This document shows, in pieces, positions 39,829 through 53,134 of a stretch of 64,000 nucleotides of DNA. The notes beneath the pieces were generated by a model. It was not told the origin of the DNA. It ran no database searches and was given only the letters and a program-made list of their open reading frames with translations. How positions within the stretch are numbered: the first letter of the stretch is position 1; each line of letters begins with the position of its first letter. Origin of the DNA: Rotaria macrura (lineage: Eukaryota; Rotifera; Eurotatoria; Philodinida; Philodinidae). Made by a program: the position numbers and the translations under genes. Location of the stretch: the NCBI GenBank assembly GCA_900239685.1, contig OENT01000481.1:45261-109260 (forward strand), given 5' to 3'.

Positions 39829-41610
39829 GTTTAGAAACTTTGGATGTCATTGCCATTCGAGCACGAATAGCATCGATATCATGACGTAATTCTTTTAAAT
39901 TAACTCTTAATGAATCCGAACGTCCTTTTGTTAAACCACCAATTGATGATGAAGCTAAACGAAGTTTGTTCATTTCTATTTTCATTGTTTGCATATCATC
40001 AATTAATTGTTTTAAATATTGTTTTGTAAGATAATCTTCATCAATAACATTATGAATATTATTATTGTTGCTGTTGTTAATATTCGTTCTTGAAACATAA
40101 TTTGAACGTGCTCGAAACGAATGAGATATTGTATTGTACATATTTGAATCAGGTTTTGTCAATGAATATTTAATACCATTCATTGGATATCGCCGACTAT
40201 GATGATGATGATGATATTGATGAGAGTTTTGAATGACAATAGCTGATGTTTCAGGATTATGAACACTTGATGGACGTTGGTGATGTTGTGAATCTTGACG
40301 TTTAAGTGAAACAGAACGAGAACGAGACGAAGAACGAATTGAATCTTTAACATTTGTACTTTTGTGTGGTTCAATTTGAGCAACAACAAAACCATTTATA
40401 TTCGTTGGTGAAACTGTTGTTGTAATTGTTTCACCTGTCGGCAATGGGATCGCTTTCGGAACGTAGCTAAATAAGGAGATCAAAAAAATAAACTAAAATA
40501 TTTCCTACAAATGTTTTATTTTACCGATTGTAAACTCCTATAGGTATCATAGGAATTGGTTGAATACATTGCCAAGCAGCTGTTGGTTGTTGTTGCTGCA
40601 CTAGTTGCTGTTGTTTGTGTTCTTGATCTGCTGGTTCTGGCTTTTGTTCATCCCCATTCTTATCAGCAGGTGATATTGATTCGGCAACCTTTTGAGGTGA
40701 ACGTGATCGATATTTTTCTCGATTTTTACTACCATTTTCACTTGCTGTTTTACTTGATGAATGTCCTGATTTCGCTTTTTTTGGACTCGCATGACGTCGA
40801 TGACCACTATTTTCTCGACTACTATGATAGCTACCTTTCAATGGTGTATAACTAAGCTGTGGTAATGTTGTTACTATTGACGCTGGTGTAATATCTTTTT
40901 GTATACCAATATCATTGTCACGTACGTATAAAATTCGTCTTGGTGAATGTTGCCGATTTGTTTTACCATTAAGATAAACATCATTGATTGGTTTTTGTGA
41001 TGTTGGAGAAAATAATCGATTATTTTCTGCTAATTTTCTATCAATCATTATCTGATTTTCAATACTTTTTGCAAATGATGTTTGTTTAGCAAGACGAAAA
41101 TCGTCACGTAAGAAATGCGCATCGGCTGGATGTAGAACATAAAGAAGAACGCCTTTCATATTCGATTTAATTTCATCATAAACAATACAAATAACATTAT
41201 TTATATTTGGTTGCATATAAATATCATGTGCAAGTGCGATCGGAATAAAAACAGGTATTCGTGTTCGAGCTATTTGAGGATCTTGTGCACTTATTTGAAT
41301 TCCAAGATTGCTAACACGTATCCAAACAGCAGTTGCTAGGAAAGAAAAATTTATTTATGTACATAGAAAAAAAATTCAACCTAGCAATATCAGTACGTAC
41401 TATAAGGTTTTCCAACAATTGCATGATTGATAATAGTACGAATTGTATCCGCTGTATAAGAACTAATTAATGTTGAATTGAGTGGAAAACCTGCATACCG
41501 TCGACATGTATCACCATCATTTAAATTATTAAATGTTATCAATTGATGCATGTTGTTCATAGCAGATAAATTATTATCTGAAATATGTTGTCTCGAATCG
41601 ACTCTCTCAA
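39824..41610 (-). CDS. Unrecognised protein with a possible PTB-like domain and long disordered tail; 5' end unresolved
   Basis: I do not recognise the family by name. Exons 41401-41610, 40525-41335 and 39824-40466 join in phase and give about 554 residues; the first begins in mid-codon after TTCTTCATAG, so at least one upstream exon is missing. The N-terminal 150 residues look folded (AGFPLNSTLISSYTADTI, then TAVWIRVSNLGIQIS, then NNVICIVYDE and GVLLYVLHPADAHFLRDDF). The order of strands with a final helix resembles phosphotyrosine-binding (PTB/PID) domains; this is inference. The rest is low complexity: Ser/Lys/Arg with SP motifs (SPRR, RSRSPQK), Gln runs, RSSSRSRSVSLKRQ, a five-His run, an Asn run, and two predicted helices at the end (LKQLIDDMQTMKIEMNKLRL; LRVNLKELRHDIDAIRARM). 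It converges on SDHC with 165 bp between stops. A scaffold or adaptor role would fit. Confidence 0.7.
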
Positions 41611-44600
41611 CTATGAAGAAAGAAAAGTGACAACCAAAACTACTGTCTAAAGATCGATTTGTTTTCTTGTACGATACATTCATCGAAGTCTCAGCTTAGT
41701 CATAGAACTCTTCATTGAAGCGCAGTAAGTTTTATTCAGAGCCTGATATAGTCAAGATATCAGATAGATTGAATCAGGTATGAATACAGACACATTGTAC
41801 TCGATTCGTTCTCACCATCAGACAAATGTTTCTAGTTTTCTAGTAGTCAAAAGGAAGATACCGAGACGAAAAATACACTAGGTATTCTAGTGTGGTTTCG
41901 AAAAATTTTATTGAGAACTGTTATAGTATGGTACGGTGGAATTCCGATAACTTTCACGAAAGTGACTAGGTCAGAGTTCGACAAGAACGGATTCAACGAG
42001 CTGTATTCTTCACTCATTCTACATTTCAAACATTTAAAAAAATAGAAGTAAAAAGTACAACACGTAATACGTATATTGATATTTTATAATATTTCCTTTC
42101 ATTTCAATAGTCACGCTCGATTTGTGCTCTTCTTCTTCTTCTTCTTTTTCCTTCATTTTAATAGTAATAAGCATGCACAAAAAAGAATCATTAAATTGTA
42201 CGAGTAACTTGAACTTTTGCAACACATACTCTACTCAAATTGCTTTTTTTTTCATATAACGAATCTGTCATAAATTGATCGTAGATTCGTGCGTCATAAT
42301 GAAAATAGATAGGCGTACATTGTACATACATTATGACAACTGTAGGAGGCAGGCAGAAACGAGGCAACAAATGTTGTACATGCTTCTTACATATTATGTT
42401 GCATTTTTACACATTTTAATGAAAATTTATGTCACGTAGAAGTTGTCTTGATAGAGTAAAATGATGCATGATTGATTGTTATAACTGACACTTGAAGTTG
42501 TAACTTTCTCATAGTGATAAAAAAATTAATTCGATTAGCATAAACGTGATCACTTCTTGAAACGAATGAACTACGATGAAGTCATTTTAGTTAATAGATT
42601 GTTTAGTCAGTCATAGATTTTTGTAGCACACAATTCGGATTTTATATCGATGATGTGCAGAAAGATGTCAATGAATCGAAGATTTCACTAGACTCGGACC
42701 AAAACGAAAAAGGGTGATACGTAAAATTTCTAATGATGTATAATTATTTAAGGTGTAGACAATGTATGAGAGTGTCTGTATTGTCTTTCTCTCACGTTGT
42801 CAAAAGTATGATGTGTAGCAAAAAGAAAACATTTTATAAAATTTTTCTCAACGATAAATCAATGGTTATAAAATATGTTAAAGATAGTACTAAAGAAGAA
42901 TAGAATTCTTGTCGTTCATTTAATTACTAATGGTATGAATATAGTTTTGATTCATTTGTTTAATTTTCAGCACGCATTAATATGAATTCTTTAGTATGAG
43001 ACTAGAAAATTTTCGATTAAAGTATACGAATAGATACATTTTGATTTTGAAATCGATAACAACTAATAACCAGTTTTTATCACACGTACGATGTGTTTCG
43101 AAAAATCCAATCTGATAACATACGATACATCATCTATATGTTATTTAAAAAAATGTTGTCATTGACAGTATCATACGAGTGATAGGTATTGGTCGAATAT
43201 TTATACTAAATTGAATTGTGCGATTGAAGCCATAGTCTTATCAATATGAGAAGATTGATTTAATTTATTCTAAAGAAAGTATCGTTTGAACAACTGAGAG
43301 AAATAAATGTGAATGTTTCAACAGTTTATTATCTAAAATCATCATCAACAAAAATATAGAGGAAAGAATTCATACAAATTTCGTATAATCTATCGTAAAA
43401 GTTACTCACACATAACAAATGTGTGTAAATCAACTTTGAAGCAACACTTGTTTTTTCATTAAAAAAATAACAGTCAAATACTAAGCCGAGGATGGCATGC
43501 AATAGTTTTTCAATATCACGTTGACATGTGATCGTTATTATGAATTTCATATCTCATATTATTACATTAATATGCCATTATGTCATAAATCTGAGAAAAT
43601 GATGTATGTCTTCATGGCATATCCTTCTTGACTCTTACTCAATTGGTACGACTGTGAAAATCAATGGGTTTAATTACTTCACAAGTCATGTTGCCATGAA
43701 AATTTTCTCTCTTGTTCTTGTTTTCCTTGAAAATATAGTTCAATGAGTATGTAAACAAACGCAACGATACATTTTCATAATCTGTGATGATACAATATTT
43801 AAGGAGATGTCTGAAAACAGATAGTTTTTCACTATTTTCTAGATTTGAGAGATACTAGTTTGTGTAAGTTACTGCATTTTCTACATTATAGATCAATATG
43901 ATCTTTCAGCATGAAACCTTCGAACATCACACCGTTTACTCGAGTTTAATTTATATTCGGTTTTATCTTCATTGTCAATGATTGTAAATGATATAAAGTT
44001 GAAAAAGAACTTTTAATTTTCTTTTCAATAGAGAACGAATTTGAATTCAAGTGGTAATAAGATTTAGCATTATGATTTATATTAATAGGAAGAGATCGCT
44101 TAATATGTTGATAAGATTCTTTTTTCCCTCAAATGACTTATTTATGACATAAGATTATAATATTTAGTTTTAATATTCGTATTCAAATGTAATTCATTTG
44201 TGAATTATTCTTATATAATTTCACGGAACATAATTTCTTACTTTCTTTTTCTTATGTTTTACATATATCAGCTCGATTAAAAATTCATTCTTATTATTGA
44301 TGATAACCGTAAAGAATTTCGCAAGGTCGATAGTATAAAATTAGAAGTCATAGTACATGTTTCTTTTTTGTAGTAGCAACGAGAAGATACATTTAAATCA
44401 TAGTTTAATATTCAGATTACCTTGAAGAAATTGATTAGTATACTTCAATAGTGTATTAACTTGTTGTGGATAGTATAGTTTTCCTTTCCGAATATTAAAC
44501 AAGTTTCTCAAATATATAGATTTTCATCGTTCATAGCCAAGGGCTATTTACATTTCTCATAAGGATTAGAACTTATTTTCTAGAAAAAAAAAATATAAAT

Positions 44601-46871
44601 TATTCTAGGTGTATGTGTATCAGTGGGATTATCCCTGCTGGAAGGATGTCGTTTCCTGTCGGAACACATGGGAAAAACGACAGTAGTCTCATAGTAGTCC
44701 TTTAATTATCATATTTTTCTACTTTCGCCATGATGCGAATCATAATGCTCAAACAAATATTTATTTGTAATTTTGACAGGATTCTATTAAAATTAGTCAA
44801 CTAATTATAAACCTATCTTAATGAGAGCAAGCTTCAGATCAGGTCTGCTCATTTTTTTTTCTTGTTAAATTCAGATTCATATATACGAGAGAAACACAAA
44901 TCTATTTCATGCTATAAATATTTTAAAACATGACGATGAGTTTAACATGGTGAACGAACTTGTTAATCATTGATATATCTAATTATGAGCAAAGATAAGC
45001 TATTACTCGGTTAGTTTTACTTTCAAAGAAAAATTTCATTGATAGATCAAGTTCAAAAGAATTCACATGTGCTGTAATTATTCTTTCTTTTTTTTTCCGT
45101 ATAATAACTAATCTTGATTTTAATTCTTGTGCAATTTCTTTAACACGACGATCAGAACTTAAGATTTTTCACAACCAAATAAAATTTTATGTTTTTTTTA
45201 CAATATGACATATGTAGTACGCGTTAATTTTGTTTTCCTAACCCGAAAATAGATAGAAGAAGTACATGGAGAAAAGTTAATAGTGTTAATCATTTTCATA
45301 TTGTAATTTTATTGAAATTCATGTCCTTGACACTCGTTTAATTAATGGAATCCAGTTGATTGTGGTTTTCTTTTGAAATAACAATGACTTATATTAATAA
45401 ACAAGGAACGACGAGACAAGGTTGTTTTTTAAATAGGAAGCCTATATTCAAAGGTATACGACTACATGTTATTGCTGAAACTCAATAGTTTTGTAATTCA
45501 AATATGTTGCTATCATTTTTCATTTTGATTTTGTTTCATTCATCTTGAGTACGTATGTGAACATACCAATTTGGATGAAAACTGTCTACAATCAGAGAAC
45601 GAATATGATGACATGTTGTAATTCGATCACTGATTGAAAGAATATTATTTTTACCTAAATCTTAAAATACTTCTTTCAACGGTTGATATCTTCAAGGTTG
45701 AAATCATTGAATAGAATCAATAAAAAAACTAAAACGTTGTCTTGATTCTGTCAATTCTCATAAAAATGAAAAGATTTTCAAAATCTCGTCGATTGAAAGA
45801 AAAATTATTAATTGTACTAATCACAAGTAAATGGTACTTATTCATAGAAAGAAAAGAAATAATGAAAGTAATTCCGAAACGGATAGGTAAATCTTATGAC
45901 TACACTTTTTCATCATTTCGGCAAAACATAAAACAAATGTTTTATTTTCACTAAATAGTAAAAAAACAAATCAACAAACAGCATCTATCCTTGTTTCTTT
46001 GCAATATTCTTTCTGTTTTTCTTTAAATAGTTAAAACATTTTACGAGAATATCTGTAGTGAATAAATGCGAAGTTGTCAAATAAATCATGAAATGCATGT
46101 ATATGTGTATATATAAACTAGTGACTTTTACTATACAACCTAACGATTCATTACGATGCCTGCTGTGATCGAAACAAGTCTTAAAATATGACAGTAACAG
46201 ATGAAGATAAATAATCCTGTCGAAATATTGACGTCATGCTTACGTACTCAATTCTAGCTTTGTTCAACGAATCATGACATCTGACATACATAAAATTATC
46301 TCTCTTGAAATATTCTACTTGATTGTTCGAAATACTTACATTTAAAAAATTAAAAATGTTAGTATTATTGTAAAAGCATATCATATGAAAGTGAGCACAC
46401 TCAACATATCATTTTGTTAACTTGAATTCTTATATAATAATTATTAATGTACAACAGTGAAACTATGATGATCGTCTAGATTTTTTCCCACGACTATAAT
46501 TAATTTAATTTGATACCAATTTCAGTTCTTCTAAATTATTTCCTTTTCATGTGCATGGTATATACGTGTATGATGTGAACTATCTTAGTCATGGATGTTT
46601 AATAAATAAATGTATACTTTTACCAAATAAGTAGAAAATTGATCAGATTAATTCGTAGAATTTTCATATGCATTTGCAAGAATTTTGATCTTGATATTAC
46701 ATTCATATTGAAGTCTTCGCGTGTCACATGTTGAGAACAAAATAGGCCATTGAAATTCTAAAGACCATAATAATGCATTTTATTTTTGTTTACTTATGGG
46801 AAAACGATTTTGTCATGAGATTAAAAAAAATAAAACAAAAAAAAAAGACAAGAAAGCATCAGTTTGTACAG
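41611..46871. other. 5.3-kb spacer, no gene recognised
   Basis: It probably contains the missing first exon(s) of the PTB-like gene and its promoter, and the 3' flank of the RING gene. A (TTC)n tract lies at 42127-42147. About 44600-44700 is less AT-rich. Short ORFs such as 43329-43550 (-) and 45742-45954 (+) are AT-rich and show no similarity. On the minus strand an AATAAA lies about 90 nt past the RING gene stop (near 46780). Confidence 0.5.
42127..42147. repeat. (TTC)n tract
   Basis: Several TTC trinucleotides on the plus strand in non-coding DNA (GAA on the other strand). Confidence 0.8.
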
Positions 46872-48167
46872 TTAAAAAGAATTTTCATCTGATCTAAAAG
46901 ATGGATTTTGTTCACCATGAATATGAACATCATAACAATCATTTTTTATTGTTGCTGATATTGTCGGTAAATTTGTAGTTGATGCTTGTTGATTAGGTAT
47001 AGATGCAGATGTAGTTGCAAGTGATGCTATTGGAATAATAGTATTATTTACATTTGATTGACGACGACGATTTATGGTTGATGGTAACGATACACGATAA
47101 GCAGCAAGTATATCAAGATTACATAATGGACAATGACGATGGTTAAGTAACCAAGGATCGACACAATGCTGATGGAATGTATGACCACAAACTAGAAGAA
47201 AAAAACAATTATTGAACTATTCGTTTGTATCAAACAGTACGAGAATGTTTTCTTTCTATTTACCTAACTGTCGTATTGTATCACCAGATTTAATTGAATC
47301 TAAACATATAACACATGATTCTTCTGTTGGTAGATTTTCATTGACATTAATCAATGGAATTTTTGTTAGAGCCTTTTTAGCTGCATTTGATAAACGATTT
47401 TGTAAACGATCTTTGGCAGTACGTGCACGATGCCGTTGACAATAATAAAATATAAGCCACGATATACATAATGTAATAAGTATGCATATTGATACGGCAA
47501 TGAAAATAGTTGCTGATTGTGAACCAAACCAAATGTTATCATTATTATAACTATCAAAATCGATAGTTATTGGTTGTAATGTTATATTTAATTGTGACAG
47601 ATTCTTTTGTGCTATACTAAACAAAAATGCACCGATGGATTGTTGAACATAGACAGATAATATATCAGAATTATTCTGTAACATATTATATAATTCTGAA
47701 CCGGAATGATATGGATCATAAATGATAGCAGCTAAACATTGAAAAAAAAACAGATAAGCCCATATTTTTTAGTTGAACAAAGTTTCTTTTATCGTACCCG
47801 ATGCTCCATATTGTTTAGCACGTGTTATTTTAACACTAAATGTACAGTTGCCCCCACGTTGAATAATAGCAATACCATTATTAATAATCATCGGATTAAT
47901 TGGTTGTTCGCATGCATCTGAATTACCATTTTTATCCATCAATGTAAAGGCTCTACCATTACGAACTATTGTTTGGCTACCTTTAGTCGATACAAAACCA
48001 TTGGTTTGAGTATCTTCAGTTTTATTTGTATAATTCGAATCAGATGAATAATATTCGAAATTAATTATTGTTGTCATATAACATTGAATATAATTAGGTA
48101 AAAGTATAATACAGAATAAAAAGTAAATAGTCATATTTAACGATAATAATCGTTGAAAATTTCTCAT
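46872..48167 (-). CDS. PA-TM-RING E3 ubiquitin ligase, goliath/RNF130 type
   Basis: Membrane-anchored ubiquitin ligase of the endosomal or secretory system. Three exons: 47798-48167, 47264-47731, 46872-47191; in phase, 385 residues, close to the 400-440 of goliath-type proteins. Order: signal peptide (about 1-29, hydrophobic [13 protein letters not shown]), protease-associated domain with [17 protein letters not shown] and KQYGASAAIIYD, a membrane helix ([20 protein letters not shown]), then RING-H2. The RING reads [12 protein letters not shown] and [20 protein letters not shown] followed by CPLC, with all eight zinc ligands in C3H2C3 order and the DPWL typical of the family; an intron splits it between RQL and VCGH. 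The tail is Ser/Thr/Asn-rich. The ATG at 48167 is the first in frame and gives a good signal peptide; the frame stays open upstream with no other ATG nearby. Which paralogue (RNF13, 128, 130, 150) cannot be decided by eye. Confidence 0.9.
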
Positions 48168-51056
48168 TATAAATAATGTTTTACCGGGATAATAAATAGA
48201 CAACTATGAAGGCTTTTATTCTTTCTAGAATAACAGAACAAAAATTAATAGATAATAGACATCCTCCTATTTCAATCTATCTATTCATACTGACGTAGTA
48301 CGTCATAGAAAAGATTTTTAAAAATTAAAAAAACTGATATATATATTGTACTTTAGACATTTTCATTTGCAATATCTCAAGTGTAATCAATGTTGCATGC
48401 TACTCGATATGAAGGCTATGATGGCTTAAGTTCTTAAAAGATAATTACTACGAGTTTGATGCATCAAAGTGAGTTAGCGATGAGAAATCTTAACAAAAAA
48501 AGTAGCAATCAGTAGCATATGGTATGCTTTGAAAATACAAATGAACCAGTAAGTAAAGTAGTGTCTTCCGATCGGACCAATGCGTTTTATCGGGCTTTTG
48601 TAAAATATGCAATCATAAGAATCTTTTAACATATCTCATCGGTAACTACAAAAAGAAAACACATGCCTATGTTATAAATTTGTTTCACCATCAATATATT
48701 TTAATGTGAAAAAACAAAAACAAATCCATGTCGTACGATTTTGTAGGTCGTTCAGAAAGATCATAAAAAATAATTCTATATACCGACTAGAATAATAAAA
48801 TCTACAGTGAGTATTAGAAAATGTACTTGAAGTCAATCAGTGTCTTACAATAATAAAAATAAAATCATACTGTCTACAACTACGGGAAGAAAACGCTAGT
48901 AAAAGAAATTCCTTTGCTACATATCAATCTTGATAAAATTAAAACTTAAATAAATAACTACTATGTTAGATTGTCAAACATCAACCGTTAACTGTCTCCA
49001 AACTATGTCAATTTAATTTGAATGATGATAAGAAATGAATCTTGTTCTTTCTCTGTTTAATAAAGTTCGAAACATTATCTACCTGATACATATTCTTTTT
49101 GTTTTTTGAAATACGAATTGTCTTTGAAAAACGATTCTAAAAGGCTAGTCTTCGTTCTTAATTAATTCTTCTAATAAGACAACTGTCATAATCAAGTTTC
49201 TCTACTGTCTATTGACATCTTGTCATGTTGAACACTAAATGATCATTATGTAGCATGCATTTATGTATTCGTCATGTTTTTCCTATCATTTACTTCAACA
49301 TACATGAATCGAAAATATTTGTTGCCAAGTACTATATAGAATAATATGGTCTGTCAACAATCCTAAGCAAAGAAAAACTGCGCTTTAATTTCCTTTTTCT
49401 ATGCTTCGTTCTCCTTCATTTTTTTTTGCTTCTTCTTCTCTCTTAAAAGCCAAGGAAGTTAGGACAGAAAACCCATCATTATGAAGAAGAAAAAAAAAGA
49501 TTTTATAATGCCTTTCACTCATTAATAATTACTTTGTATGAGAAACATAGAAGAGAAAAGAAAAGCGTAGATAATAATGTAGTCTTCGTTAGATAATAAT
49601 CGATAATGATGCTCCCATTATCATTCTACACATAGAGTTATATATGAAAAAGGAAAAAAAATCCCCTGCAAAAAAAGAAAAAACGAAAGAAGGATGCCTA
49701 TTTAATTGTACCCATAAGCTTTGATCACTACTAAAAAGAAAGAACGCATATCAATTTTGATTTATAGATTAACATTACGAACCAATGATTATTCTCGAAA
49801 AAAAAAGAAAGTAAACGACTCATTCATATATTTATTGAATAACGAAAGAAGGTTTACTATCACAGAAAAAGAATAAACATACTAATTTAAGTATTGTTCT
49901 TCCTATCATACATACTCGAATGAAAGTGAGAAAATTTAAAATAAATATATGTTTTCGTTTAATCCAAATGTTTACGTTACATATAATTGTTCGTATTCTC
50001 TATATAAGCTGAACATTCATTTGATTAAATTAATTTCGATCTCGATAAACAAACGCCCCTCATTTATTTCATACGCATATATACTATACTTTTACCTTAA
50101 CCTCATTTTTGACAAACAGAAAAAAAAAAAGAAAAGAAGTAAATCTCCGTTTGATGAAAACAAGTAGAATATAAAAAAAAAGCAATAAAAAGAAACGTTC
50201 CAACTTGTTTCTAAATATGATTGCTGTTCTATTCGTATACTGCAAAAAGAACAATAAAAAAAAGTGTATTTTTCAAGCACAAGTAGGCGAGCGAAAAGAA
50301 AAAAGAAACCCAAAAAAAATCTTCAGTTTACTAGAGAAAAGAAAAATATTGTCACTATGGCGCTATTTTCATCAAGGTGAAAATATATTCATAAGTGCTA
50401 TAAAAACTATTAGACTATGTAGAAGCAACTTCTGTTTGCAATCAAGGTTGACTACTAAAAAAAAATGAAATCTAATATTAAATAAGAAATTATTCAACGA
50501 GCCAAAAAAGAGAAGAAAGGAAGTCCCTAGAAGAGTGAGCATAAATATAAAAATGTGCGTTTGAATTCTGTTAGAAACCGAAAGTGATTTAATAAGGAAT
50601 AATAAATTTACCGTTGATGTTATTCTGCTTTTCCTATGGATTGACACCAAACATTTCTCTCTTATAGACTCATGTGACATAGTGAATACTTTAGTACTTT
50701 TTTTTGTCATGTAAAAGGAAAAGCAAGCCAAGAAAAAGAAAAAAGAGACAGCAAATGTATGTGAACACATGTATATATGGTCGATCTCTTTTTCTCTTTC
50801 ACAAGTTTATGGTTACTACTACAATGTGTCCTTTCACATTCACATAATGCGATTTTTCACTCAAACTTCGACCGTTGTCTCGTCGCCTTCGTCGTCATAT
50901 TTTCTTTTCTTATCATCTTTGACAAGAAAAATCATTTTTCCTTTTCTTCTAGACTGTGAATATGATAGAAAAAAGGCGACTGGATGCAATTGAACAAAAA
51001 ACAGAGGCTTTCTCGTAATAGTACACTTAGATAATTGAAGTCTATTATCTAACATT

Positions 51057-51085
51057 AAATATATGTATATATATATATATATATG
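51057..51085. repeat. (AT)n microsatellite
   Basis: AT run with two ATGT interruptions in the spacer between the RING gene and PAR-3. Confidence 0.85.
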
Positions 51086-51631
51086 TATTCAATATGTATT
51101 GATGTCTTAATTCATTATTATTGACAAAAACATCGATGTCGTTCACGCACAATGATTGCGCCTGATTAATGACGATAAACGATTCTTTTCAATTAAGAAT
51201 ATGTCTTACAATATATATCCTATACGTAAACTATTACGCAAATAGATTTTTTTGAAAAAGAAAAAAACTTATCATGTAAATAGGTCAGTCGAATAAGAAT
51301 TCTAAATCAAGATTTTACCTGTATATATTCTGTTGATTTATTCTTCATATTTTCCTAATAGAAAAAAATAATAATATAACATACCAATCACATATATGCG
51401 TATTGTTGAAATAGGACAATAAAATTTGCTGACCACGAAGTCGAATGTATACGTTCAATATTGCATAACATGGATTGTCTTCTCTTTCTTTTAGGAAGAT
51501 TTATTTTATTGACTGATTGGACTTAACAAAGCATTTCATAATTCTAGGTAAAGGCTATTAGTAGTTGACAAAAGTATTGTTTTTTTCCAATAGTTCGAAG
51601 CTTTTCGATGACATTTTCTTTATAAGCTGTG

Positions 51632-51658
51632 ATATATATATATATATATATATATATA
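51632..51658. repeat. (AT)n microsatellite
   Basis: Perfect alternating AT run followed by a short GT-rich stretch. Confidence 0.88.
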
Positions 51659-52039
51659 CGAGTGTGTGTGCATGTATGTATATTGTATGTGCTAGTTACA
51701 AAATCTAGCTTATGATGCAGACAACACATCATCTGTCTGGACGATGAATGTTATTGAAAAAAATACGAAAGAATGAAATCATATCATTTATCAAATGCTA
51801 TTGTTTGAACAAGTGGCTACTTAATCAATGAGACAAAAGAGCGACCATTATACTTATGATAATATATTAGAAGAAAGAAAAGAAAGACTAGATATATCTT
51901 TTTACCAATGATCTTTTTGTAATGAATTGATTAACACACGCACCATACATCGATTGAGACATCGTGTCATCGAAACATCAAGACATGAAAAAAGAAAAAG
52001 ATTACCACTTGCTGCTTTTTTTTTCAATCAAGTTCATTG

Positions 52040-52061
52040 ATCATCATCATCACCATCATCA
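52040..52061. repeat. (CAT)n tract
   Basis: CAT repeats with one CAC interruption, in non-coding DNA. Confidence 0.75.
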
Positions 52062-53134
52062 CTGTAGCTTGTGTTAATAGGAATAAGCGAACTATTTACT
52101 CGAAGTCTATATGACGCGCCAACGACAGTAGATACATATTGCATGTGTGTCATCACATCAATCCACACACACGATGACTGATTTCCTTACATACAATATT
52201 TTCTTTCTATATACTCAATCTATAGACAAATATATTTGTCGATGAAGAAAAGAAGTAATAATAGTAACAACAACAGCATCAATAGATCATTAAAATCAAC
52301 ACACAGATCTGTCTCGCTCCAACATTGTCATACATAAACGATAATCGTTCGTGTTCTTTTTCTTATTTCTTTTCATTTAACACATATGCTAATACCACTT
52401 GCCAAAAGATCCATACAAAAAAAGTAAAGGAGCACAAAAATGAAAAAAAAAAACATGACACCACATTCATGATGAGCTGTAATTGAATGAATGAGGCCAT
52501 CTTTTGTTGTAGAAAAGATCTTACCATGACATATAAATATGATTAAATATATATATATGATTGTTTTCATTCATTTGAAAGTCGAGTGATAAGAAGATGA
52601 TGTAATAATATTGAATTTCTTAATCGTATTGAAGATATCCAATCATGAAAGAATAAGATAGAAATTTCTTCCATGAATCTATGTAGTTTTAATTAGGATA
52701 TGTTTTAAATAAAATATATCAGACTTTTGCTGTCGATCGTCATTGAAACGAGATCTATGTTGGACGTAGAGAGAGCATTTTTTTCTTTTATTCGAAGGCA
52801 ACAAGGAAATGAAGAGTGAAAACACGAAGATTGATTAGTATGAACATGCGCACGCATCTCTTTGTATTCTCTTTCGTTGTTTTACATGATGTTCAGTGGC
52901 AAGACACAAGAGAAAAAAAGAGAGAACGACAGAGAGAAAAGGAAAAGCATATATTTACAATATGAAAAAGCAAACTAACGAATATCTGACGTGATCAAAA
53001 ACAGAAAAAAAAAGAAAACTAAACATACACGTAAACGATAGTAAAGATCGAACAAAAATAAATAGCTTATTTAGAAGTAAGATATTTTTCTGTTTTCATA
53101 ATATGGTCGATGTTTAGTTGACAAGAACATGCTT

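Larger units (their letters stand above)
48168..53134. other. 5-kb spacer rich in simple sequence, no gene recognised
   Basis: Upstream region of the RING gene and 3' flank of PAR-3. From about 49400 to 51050 it has many poly-A/poly-T and purine runs (AAGAAGAAAAAAAAAGA and similar). (AT)n tracts lie at 51057-51085 and 51632-51658, a (CAT)n stretch at 52040-52061 and a shorter TA run near 52545. ORFs here (for example 50372-50770 on the minus strand) are Phe/Leu/Lys-rich products of homopolymers and are not supported as genes. Confidence 0.5.

Noticed and set aside
40556..40855. Plus and alternative-frame ORFs across the PTB-like gene
   Set aside because: Antisense or frame shadows of low-complexity coding sequence.
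44600..44700. Block with GGATTATCCCTGCTGG and GTCGTTTCCTGTCGG, considered as a small RNA
   Set aside because: No tRNA, snRNA or 5S hallmark (no internal A/B boxes or Sm site in order), so no RNA gene is called.
50092..50993. Cluster of overlapping ORFs on both strands
   Set aside because: Products of poly-A/poly-T and purine runs; mutually overlapping, no similarity.
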